From Planctomycetota bacterium (GTDB lineage Bacteria; Planctomycetota; Planctomycetia; Planctomycetales; Planctomycetaceae), in contig JAADHY010000039.1 of the NCBI GenBank assembly GCA_013151585.1, positions 1 through 7,369 on the forward strand: DNA of 7,369 nt. Direction: 5' to 3'. A model generated the notes under the pieces. The model was not told where the DNA came from, did no database searches, and saw nothing but the letters and a program-made list of their open reading frames with translations. This document shows, piece by piece, positions 1-5,944 of the stretch. Both the position numbers and the translations under genes were made by a program. Positions within the stretch are counted from its first letter, which is position 1, and every line of letters begins with the position of its first letter.

Positions 1-507
1 GGCCAGCCGCACATGGAGCTGGTCGACGGCGAACCGATTGCGTCCATCGAATGCCTTACGTCGCCCACACCCACCTACCGCGTTCCGTTGAGACACGGCA
101 TGCTCTGGCGGCTGATCTCTCATTTGTCTGTCAATCACTTGTCTCTGTGTGACGGCGAGGAGGGCGCTGAGGCACTTCGCGAGATTCTGGCGCTGTACGA
201 TTTCGCCGAGTCGGAAGAAACGCGGGCGATGATCGAGGGCGTGCGAAGTATCGCGACGCGACGCGTCGTTGGCCGGACCGGCGGCGGTGTGTCGGGCGGA
301 CTGTGTCGCGGGCTGGAGGTGAGCATCACATTCGACGAAACTCGGTTTGTCGGCGAGAGCGTGTTTCTGTTTGCTTCGGTCCTGGAGCGATTTCTGGGAC
401 TGTATTGCTCCATCAACTCGTTCACGCAATTGATCGCAAGAACCAGCAAGCAAGAGAGGAACTTAAAACAATGGCCGCCTCGGGCAGGCGAGCGGGTCCT
501 GCTGTAA
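1..507 (+). CDS. tssF: Type VI secretion baseplate protein TssF, C-terminal part (5' truncated by the window edge)
   Basis: TssF is a cytoplasmic subunit of the T6SS baseplate. In the family it joins TssG to form the wedge that, with TssE and TssK, nucleates sheath and tube polymerisation. The frame is open from base 1 (G-Q-P-H-M-E-L) and stops at TAA 505-507, giving 168 residues of a protein that is usually near 600. Conserved C-terminal TssF motifs are visible in order: LWRLISHLSVNHLSL, then EALREILALYDF, then CRGLEVSITFDETRFVG, then VFLFASVLERFLGLY, then the terminal INSFTQL and WPPRAGE. The ATG at base 13 is internal, not a start. The 3' end overlaps the start of tssG by 37 nt, which points to translational coupling inside one operon. 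The end of the protein looks intact, with no frameshift in the visible part. Identification rests on several motifs typical of this family and on its neighbours tssG and tssH. Confidence 0.95.
   Translation, partial: GQPHMELVDGEPIASIECLTSPTPTYRVPLRHGMLWRLISHLSVNHLSLCDGEEGAEALREILALYDFAESEETRAMIEGVRSIATRRVVGRTGGGVSGGLCRGLEVSITFDETRFVGESVFLFASVLERFLGLYCSINSFTQLIARTSKQERNLKQWPPRAGERVLL
453..460 (+). promoter_or_regulatory. Ribosome binding site for tssG, inside the end of tssF
   Basis: The purine-rich AGAGAGGA lies 10 nt before the ATG at 471. It decides the tssG start: an in-frame ATG at 303 would lie deep inside tssF and would add 56 residues unlike the N-terminus of TssG. Confidence 0.6.
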
Positions 508-1594
508 TCGAAGACCTGGCTCGGAATCCTTGCCGGTTCGACGCTTTTCAGGTCGTGAGACTGCTGGAAATGTGGGCGAGACGCAGGGAGGCGGAGCCGG
601 ACCGGCCGCGGTTCGTCCCGGTCGGGCAGGACGGTCCGCCTGACCGCGAGCCCGTTCGCTTTCGCACGCTGCCGTCGCATACCTTTCCGCCCAGCTCCAT
701 CTGTTCGCTGGAACTGCGCAAGCCGGAAGAGGAACTCCCGCCCGGGCCGCTGGCCCAAGTGACCGTGTCCTTTCTGGGACTGATCGGCCCGAACGGGGCT
801 TTGCCGCATCATTACACGTCTCTGGTCATCGAGCGGTTGCGGGCAAAAGACCGCTCGCTTCGTGACTTCCTCGACTTGTTCAACCACCGGCTGATTTCGC
901 TGTTCTACCGGGCGTGGGAAAAGTACCGGGTGCGTACGAGCAGGCGGGAGCGTCCGAGCCACCGGAGCGCCTGACGTTCGTGTTGGCCCTGCTGGCGCTG
1001 ATCGGGCTGGGAATGCCGTCACTGCAGCGCCGGATGCAACTGGACGACGAAACCTGCCTGTTCTACGCGGGCTTTTTGGCTCATCGGCGACCGAACGCGT
1101 TGTCACTGCGTCGCATGTTGGAAGACTGTTTCGACTTGCCGGTTCGTGTTGAACAGTTCCGCGGGCAGTGGCTTTATCTTTCAGCGGACAATCAATCGTC
1201 TCTTCCCAGTCGCGAATGTCCCGAAGGACGCAACTGCGCGCTAGGGGAAAACGTCATTGTCGGCACCCGCGTGTGGAGCGTCGAGAACGCCTTTCGAATT
1301 CGTCTGGGGCCGCTGCGGTATCACGAATTCGAACAGTTGGTGCCGAGCGGTGAGACGCTAACTCGGTTGGCCCAGCTCGTACGAATGTACGTCGGGCCGG
1401 AATACGATTTCGATGTCCAACTGGTTTTGCGGGCCACCGAAGTGCCGGCGAGCCGGTTGGGTGGTGACGGCCCAATCCAAACACGGCTGGGATGGAATTC
1501 CTGGCTGATTTCGCGGCCGCCCCGTGAGGATGTGTCGGATGCCGTCTTCGTGCACGAAGGCTGGCCAGAACGAGCCGGCCGGCAATCGGCGTGA
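471..1594 (+). pseudogene. tssG: Type VI secretion baseplate protein TssG, reading frame broken by a one-base frameshift
   Basis: TssG is the partner of TssF in the T6SS baseplate wedge and contacts TssK in the family. The first part is read from ATG 471 and carries FDAFQVVRLLEMW, VSFLGLIGPNGALP and FYRAWEKYR (ending at base 929, residue 153), but that frame stops at 972-974. From base 932 the -1 frame continues the same protein: AYEQ, LLALIGLG, FYAGFLAHRRP, VGTRVWSVENAFRIRLGPL, YVGPEYDFDVQLVLRATEVP and LGWNSWL, ending at TGA 1592-1594. Adding one base between 929 and 932 restores KYR-V-AYEQ and a protein of about 374 residues, close to the usual family length. No ribosome binding site precedes the GTG at 914, so separate translation of the second part is unlikely. 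The break may be a true mutation or a sequence error. Family assignment is strong; whether the gene is broken in the organism is open. Confidence 0.88.
924..937 (+). other. Frameshift point in tssG
   Basis: Homology to TssG crosses from the frame of codon 471 to the -1 frame in this stretch. The last family-like residues before it are WEKYR and the first after it are AYEQ. A single lost base, for example one G in the GGGTG run at 928-932, would account for it. Programmed slippage is a weaker alternative, since no standard heptamer lies in the correct register here. Confidence 0.75.
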
Positions 1595-1645
1595 GCCCGC
1601 ATGAATTGATCCGTGGAACAACGAGACGTTGGTAAGAATCACATC

Positions 1646-1650
1646 GAGGA
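1646..1650 (+). promoter_or_regulatory. Ribosome binding site for tssH
   Basis: GAGGA sits 10 nt before the ATG at 1661 and supports that start over the in-frame GTG at 1613, which would add 16 residues and has no clear Shine-Dalgarno sequence. The protein from 1661 also begins in the way ClpV proteins do (MQVNLKSLVGKLN). Confidence 0.6.
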
Positions 1651-1660
1651 CAGGCTCGCC

Positions 1661-4492
1661 ATGCAAGTCAACCTGAAGTCGCTCGTGGGAAAGCTGAACA
1701 GCACTTGCCGGAAGACGTTGGAAGAGGCGGCGGGACTTTGCCTGTCGCGTTCCAACTACAACGTGGACGTGGAACATTGGTTGGTCAAACTGGTGGATGT
1801 CCCCAATACGGACCTGGCGGCCGCGTTCCGGCACTTTGACATCGATGTTTCGCGCCTCACAACGGACCTGACGAAAGCTTTGGACCGGAAGAAAACCGGT
1901 AACGCCGATCCTCCGGCTCTTTCGCCCAACATCGTGCAACTGATTCGCGAAGCCTGGATGATCGCCTCGGTCGATTTCGACGCCGGCTTGACCCGTTCCG
2001 GGCACCTGTTGTGTGCTTTGCTGGGCGACGAGTCTTTGTCGCGCTTGGCGTGCAGCTTGTCGCCGGAGCTGGAGAAGATTTCCGTCGACGCCCTACGGCG
2101 GGACCTTCCTCGGATCGCGGCCAACAGCAAAGAACAAGACACAACGATGCGGCCGACACGCGTCACGGACCACGGTGTCGGCCCCGGCGCGGCGGCTCCG
2201 ACCGGCACCAACGCCCTGGACCAATACACAATCGACCTGACCGAACGGGCACGCCGCGGTGAAATTGATCCCGTCCTGGGTCGGGATGCGGAAATCCGTC
2301 AAGTCATCGACATCCTCACGCGACGCCGCCAGAACAATCCAATTCTGACCGGCGAGGCCGGTGTGGGGAAGACGGCCGTGGTCGAAGGGTTCGCGTTGCG
2401 ACTGGCTGCCGGCGACGTGCCGCCGTCTTTGCAGAACGTCTCGCTCCGCACGCTCGACTTGGCTCTGCTGCAGGCTGGCGCGGGTATCAAGGGCGAGTTC
2501 GAAAACCGGCTCAAATCGGTCATCGAAGAAGTCAAAGCCGCTCCGCAACCGGTCATTCTGTTTATCGACGAAGCACACACCATGATCGGGGCCGGCGGAC
2601 AGGCCGGACAAGGCGACGCCGCCAACATTCTGAAGCCGGCGCTGGCCCGAGGCGAACTGCGCACGATCGCGGCCACCACCTGGGCCGAGTACAAGAAGTA
2701 TTTCGAGAAAGATGCCGCGTTGGCCCGGCGGTTCCAGGTAGTGAAGGTGGAGGAGCCGTCCGAAGCGGCGGCCATCGAAATGATGCGCGGTCTGGTCGAC
2801 ACACTGGAAGCCCATCACGGTGTGCGGATTCTCGACGAGGCGGTCGTCGAGGCCGTTCGCCTTTCGCACCGGTACATCACCGGACGCCAGTTGCCCGATA
2901 AGGCGATTAGCTTGTTGGACACGGCCTGCGCTCGCGTCGCCCTGGGACATACCGCGACACCGCCGCCCATTGAAGACCTGCGCCGCCGCATCGAGCAGCT
3001 CAATGTGTCGCTAGACATCTTACAACGCGAACAGGCGGCTGGTGCGGATCACGCACAGCGGATCGACGAACTGACGGCCGAGAAAAAACAGCGGGAAGAA
3101 GAGCTGGCCGCTCTGGAAGAGCGCTGGCAGGAAGAAAAGCGGCTGGTTGAAGCGATTCGGGACCTGCGATCTCGGCTGGAAGCCAGCGTGCGTTCGGCTC
3201 GGGAGAAGGGCGACGGCCAGGCACCGCGTGCTTCGGATACCGCAGAGAGCGAGGCGGACGATGTCGGTACGAGCTCGCCCGACGTCCGAACAGACCAAAC
3301 GGCGACCCAGGCGCCTGTGGAAGAAAGTACTGCACCGCAGGCGGCCCAGGTCACGCAGCCGCCGACCGCCGAGACCGCTGAAGGACTCTCGCCCGAGCAG
3401 CAAGAAGAACTCCGCTCCGAACTCGAATCGTTGACGCAGCAGCTTGCCGAGCTCCAAGGGGAGTCCCCTCTGATGCAAGTTTGCGTGGACGGCCAGGCCG
3501 TGGCGGAAGTCGTCTCGGCTTGGACCGGCATCCCCGTCGGGCGGATGGTCTCCGACGAGATCCGTACGGTTCTGAGCCTAAAAGAGCGGATGGCCGAGTC
3601 GATCATCGGTCAAGACCACGCTTTGGAGGCCATCACGCAGCGCATCTACACATCGCGAGCGAAGCTGGCCGACCCGCGTACCCCGATCGGGGTTTTCCTG
3701 CTGGCCGGTCCCAGCGGCGTCGGCAAGACGGAAACGGCCATTACGCTGGCCAATCTGCTCTACGGCGGCGAGCAGAATATGACGGTGATCAACATGTCGG
3801 AGTTCAAGGAAGAACACAAGGTCTCGCTGTTGATGGGGTCGCCGCCGGGATACGTCGGATACGGCGAAGGCGGTGTGCTGACCGAGGCAGTCCGCCGCAA
3901 GCCCTACAGCGTCGTTTTGCTGGACGAAATGGAGAAAGCCCATCCGGGCGTACAAGATATCTTCTACCAGGTGTTCGACAAGGGCACGATGAAAGACGGC
4001 GAAGGCCGAGACATCGACTTCAAGAACACGTTGATCATCATGACGACCAACGCCGGAACCGAGCTGATCAGGACGCTTTGCGCGGATCCGGAGACGACTC
4101 CCGATCCCGACGCCCTGACCACGGCGCTGCACGAGGAACTGCTGAAAACCTTCAAGCCCGCCTTTCTCGGCCGGTTGGTCATTGTCCCCTATTACCCGCT
4201 GACCGACGACGTTCTGAAGCGCATCATCCGGCTGAAGCTGGATAAAGTCGTCCAGCGAGTGGCGGAGAACTACCGCGCGACCCTGCGATACACTCCGGAA
4301 CTGGTCGAGGGCATCGCCCAACGGTGTACCGAAGTGGAGACCGGCGCGCGCAACGTGGACCACATCCTCACGCGCACGTTACTACCGGAATTGGCGGCCG
4401 AGTTCTTATCGTGCATGGCCGAGGGACGCCACGTTTCGGATGTGTGCGTTTCGCTGGCCGACGACGGCGCGTTCCGGTATGAGCTGAAATAG
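1661..4492 (+). CDS. tssH: Type VI secretion AAA+ ATPase TssH (ClpV), sheath disassembly
   Basis: ClpV is a cytoplasmic hexameric unfoldase of the Hsp100/ClpB class. It binds the contracted TssB-TssC sheath and extracts subunits for recycling. The protein is 943 residues from ATG 1661. Order of parts: ClpV-type N-domain (about 1-155; LKSLVGKLN, AAGLCLSRSNYNVDVEHWL); first AAA+ module with Walker A GEAGVGKT (231-238), Walker B ILFIDEAH (Asp303-Glu304), pore motif GIKGEFENR and arginine-finger region LARRFQVV; middle coiled coil from about 437; a low-complexity linker (about 514-576); a second short coil (577-602); then WTGIPVGRM and the second AAA+ module with Walker A GPSGVGKT (683-690), pore motif GYVGYGEGG, Walker B VVLLDEMEKAH (Asp755-Glu756), sensor 1 MTTNAG, arginine finger FLGR and sensor 2 GARN. 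All ATPase residues I checked are present. ClpV rather than ClpB is favoured by the N-domain, PAFLGRLVIVPYYPL and the tssF-tssG neighbours. A 66-nt gap separates it from tssG, so it is probably in the same operon. Confidence 0.96.
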   Translation: MQVNLKSLVGKLNSTCRKTLEEAAGLCLSRSNYNVDVEHWLVKLVDVPNTDLAAAFRHFDIDVSRLTTDLTKALDRKKTGNADPPALSPNIVQLIREAWMIASVDFDAGLTRSGHLLCALLGDESLSRLACSLSPELEKISVDALRRDLPRIAANSKEQDTTMRPTRVTDHGVGPGAAAPTGTNALDQYTIDLTERARRGEIDPVLGRDAEIRQVIDILTRRRQNNPILTGEAGVGKTAVVEGFALRLAAGDVPPSLQNVSLRTLDLALLQAGAGIKGEFENRLKSVIEEVKAAPQPVILFIDEAHTMIGAGGQAGQGDAANILKPALARGELRTIAATTWAEYKKYFEKDAALARRFQVVKVEEPSEAAAIEMMRGLVDTLEAHHGVRILDEAVVEAVRLSHRYITGRQLPDKAISLLDTACARVALGHTATPPPIEDLRRRIEQLNVSLDILQREQAAGADHAQRIDELTAEKKQREEELAALEERWQEEKRLVEAIRDLRSRLEASVRSAREKGDGQAPRASDTAESEADDVGTSSPDVRTDQTATQAPVEESTAPQAAQVTQPPTAETAEGLSPEQQEELRSELESLTQQLAELQGESPLMQVCVDGQAVAEVVSAWTGIPVGRMVSDEIRTVLSLKERMAESIIGQDHALEAITQRIYTSRAKLADPRTPIGVFLLAGPSGVGKTETAITLANLLYGGEQNMTVINMSEFKEEHKVSLLMGSPPGYVGYGEGGVLTEAVRRKPYSVVLLDEMEKAHPGVQDIFYQVFDKGTMKDGEGRDIDFKNTLIIMTTNAGTELIRTLCADPETTPDPDALTTALHEELLKTFKPAFLGRLVIVPYYPLTDDVLKRIIRLKLDKVVQRVAENYRATLRYTPELVEGIAQRCTEVETGARNVDHILTRTLLPELAAEFLSCMAEGRHVSDVCVSLADDGAFRYELK

Positions 4493-4494
4493 GC

Positions 4495-4518
4495 CGGCTT
4501 GGCGTCTGAACCAAGCTG
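4495..4518 (+). terminator. Hairpin directly after tssH, possible weak or factor-dependent terminator
   Basis: An 8-bp stem with one G-U pair (CGGCTTGG against CCAAGCTG) closes an 8-nt loop, starting 3 nt after the tssH stop codon. No T-run follows, so it is not a standard intrinsic terminator. It could mark the 3' end of the T6SS transcript or protect it from decay. Its placement is the main argument for function. Confidence 0.3.
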
Positions 4519-4590
4519 CATCGCATTGCCGAAGTGATCTGCCAGCTCGGAAACCGCGGTTCGCGGGGCCGTTCGGCGTGTGCATCCGTC

Positions 4591-4619
4591 TTGACGCATA
4601 GCGGCGAATGTTTTACCTT
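4591..4619 (+). promoter_or_regulatory. Possible sigma70-like promoter upstream of the polysaccharide export genes
   Basis: TTGACG (4591-4596, five of six bases match the -35 consensus) is followed after 17 nt by TACCTT (4614-4619, three of six match the -10 consensus). It lies about 140 nt before the start of the export lipoprotein gene, in the only sizeable non-coding stretch of the window. The -10 match is poor and such sites arise by chance, so this is a candidate only. Confidence 0.25.
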
Positions 4620-4686
4620 CCGCCGCCCGATGCGACAGGCCGGCGCTGGCTGGCCGGTCTCGGGTCGCGGGCTTTCCTCTCTCGAA

Positions 4687-4699
4687 GCAGGCCGCCTGC
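4687..4699. repeat. Short interrupted palindrome in the tssH/export-gene intergenic region
   Basis: GCAGGC and GCCTGC flank a single central C, giving a perfect 13-base interrupted palindrome 62 nt before the export lipoprotein start. It could be a small operator. In GC-rich DNA a 6+6 match is also expected by chance. A second perfect palindrome, AACCGCGGTT, lies at 4552-4561. Confidence 0.2.
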
Positions 4700-4761
4700 C
4701 TCTTCTCATGCGCCTTCACCCGTCAACGATCCGCGAAACCGCATTGAAGAGATTCACTCGG

Positions 4762-5904
4762 ATGGCTAGTGTTCGACGCATCAAGCTCTCCGCCCGCGTT
4801 GCAAATCCGGCTTTGGTCGATCGTTGGATCTGCAGCGTGTGTCTTGCCCTTTTTCTGGTGCTGGTTTCGGGCTGCGCTACTGTTCATTACCGTGCGTCGA
4901 CTTTGCCGCCCGAGCTGCAAGCCCCTCCGGTGGAGAACCCGCAAGTTGTTGATCTGTCGCGGCTTGCGATGACACCGCCGAGCAGTCAGTTGATTGATCG
5001 GGGGGACGTGCTGGAGGTGACGATCACAGCCGGACTGGGGAAAGACGATACATTCACCTTTCCCGTCCGCGTGAATGACAACGGCGAGGCGGACCTGCCG
5101 TTTGTCGGTTCGGTGGCGTTGGCGGGACTAGAGTTGGAAGCGGCTGAGGCGGCAATCGCGGCAGCCTGCATCCGGCAGCAGCTTTACCGGGACCCTCATG
5201 TCACTGTCACCATGAAACAACAGCGTGTGAATCGAGTGACCGTCGTCGGCGCGGTGAAGAAGCCCGGCATTTATTCGTTGCCGCGAGGCTCGAGCGATTT
5301 ATTGGCGGCTTTGGTCGCTGCCGGTGGTTTGGCCGATGACGCGGGCACAGATGTCGAAATCCGCCAACCCAACCGCGCCGATCCCGTGCCGAACCCCGTG
5401 GCTGACGCCGGTCGGTCGGGGGTCGTCCAAGCCGGCTACTCGGCCACCCAAGCCACTCATTCCGGTGCCCAGACGCTTCGCGTGAACCTGGTGTCGGCCG
5501 CAAAGGCCGGTTCCGGAGGCTACTACGTCCAGGATGGCGCGGTGGTAATGGTCGAGCGGCGAGATCCTCAGCCGATTCACGTGATGGGCTTGGTCAAGAA
5601 TCCCGGCCGCTACGAGTTTCCGGTGGCCGAAGAGCTGCGGATGCTGGATGCCATCGCGCTGGCGGGAGGAGTCAAGTCGACTGTGGCAAACAAAGTCTTC
5701 ATCATCCGTCGCATGACTCCGACGTCGGAGCCCGTGTTGATTCAGGCGAGCATCCGGAAAGCCAAACGGGATGGCAGCGAAAACCTGCGATTGATGCCCG
5801 GGGATGTCGTCAGCGTCGAACAAACTCCGGCGACGATTCTGCTGGATGCCATCAACGTGATTCGGTTTGCCATCGGTGCGTCGGTCACCAGCACCGCTTT
5901 GTGA
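4762..5904 (+). CDS. Polysaccharide export outer-membrane lipoprotein, Wza type (Poly_export plus two SLBB domains)
   Basis: Proteins of this family form the outer-membrane channel through which capsule or exopolysaccharide leaves the cell. From ATG 4762 the product has 380 residues. The N-terminus has basic residues (RRIK), a hydrophobic stretch (about 23-35) and a lipobox VSGC with the lipidated Cys at 38; residue 39 is Ala, consistent with outer-membrane sorting. The Poly_export domain covers about 74-154 (QLIDRGDVLEVTI, NDNGEADLPFVGSV, YRDPHVTV). SLBB 1 starts near 158 (VTVVGAVKKPGIYSLP) and SLBB 2 near 272 (IHVMGLVKNPGRYEFP). A Pro/Ala/Gly-rich stretch (about 208-235) follows the first SLBB core. 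The C-terminus (ATILLDAINVIRFAIG) could be the amphipathic helix that spans the outer membrane in Wza. The frame is open back to GTG 4534, but residues upstream of 4762 look non-coding; a weak AAGAGA at 4747-4752 supports the chosen start. It lies 40 nt before its functional partner gene. The family is clear, but the polymer exported is unknown. Confidence 0.92.
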   Translation: MASVRRIKLSARVANPALVDRWICSVCLALFLVLVSGCATVHYRASTLPPELQAPPVENPQVVDLSRLAMTPPSSQLIDRGDVLEVTITAGLGKDDTFTFPVRVNDNGEADLPFVGSVALAGLELEAAEAAIAAACIRQQLYRDPHVTVTMKQQRVNRVTVVGAVKKPGIYSLPRGSSDLLAALVAAGGLADDAGTDVEIRQPNRADPVPNPVADAGRSGVVQAGYSATQATHSGAQTLRVNLVSAAKAGSGGYYVQDGAVVMVERRDPQPIHVMGLVKNPGRYEFPVAEELRMLDAIALAGGVKSTVANKVFIIRRMTPTSEPVLIQASIRKAKRDGSENLRLMPGDVVSVEQTPATILLDAINVIRFAIGASVTSTAL

Positions 5905-5931
5905 GTTTTCCGAGCCCCAGTTATGGAGCCC

Positions 5932-5936
5932 AAGGA
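5932..5936 (+). promoter_or_regulatory. Ribosome binding site for the co-polymerase gene
   Basis: AAGGA lies 8 nt before ATG 5945, in the 40-nt gap after the export lipoprotein gene. It fixes the start at 5945 and rules out the ATG at 5923, whose frame stops after ten codons. Confidence 0.6.
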
Positions 5937-5944
5937 CGTCGTCC

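Noticed and set aside
916..923. GGGAAAAG as a programmed -1 frameshift site in tssG
   Set aside because: The heptamer GGGAAAA is in the wrong register for the incoming frame. Slippage there would also replace the family-like KYR with residues that fit worse than a simple one-base loss at 928-932.
135..1106. Long open frame on the minus strand (323 codons) opposite tssF and tssG
   Set aside because: It is rich in Arg, Pro and Ser with no recognisable motif and lies opposite genes with clear family motifs. Such frames are common by chance in GC-rich coding DNA.
914..1594. Independent gene starting at GTG 914
   Set aside because: No Shine-Dalgarno sequence precedes it and its product starts mid-domain of TssG. 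It is the continuation of tssG after the frameshift.
1619..1631. Small hairpin CAACG-AGA-CGTTG between tssG and tssH
   Set aside because: The stem is only 5 bp with no T-run, inside a likely operon. It is too weak to call a terminator or regulator.
1613..1660. Upstream GTG start for tssH adding 16 residues
   Set aside because: No clear ribosome binding site precedes it, while ATG 1661 has GAGGA at a good distance and gives the N-terminus typical of ClpV.
4534..4761. N-terminal extension of the export lipoprotein (GTG 4534, ATG 4630 or ATG 4708)
   Set aside because: The extension would push the signal peptide far inside the protein and the residues look like translated non-coding DNA. ATG 4762 puts the lipobox Cys at residue 38, a normal position.
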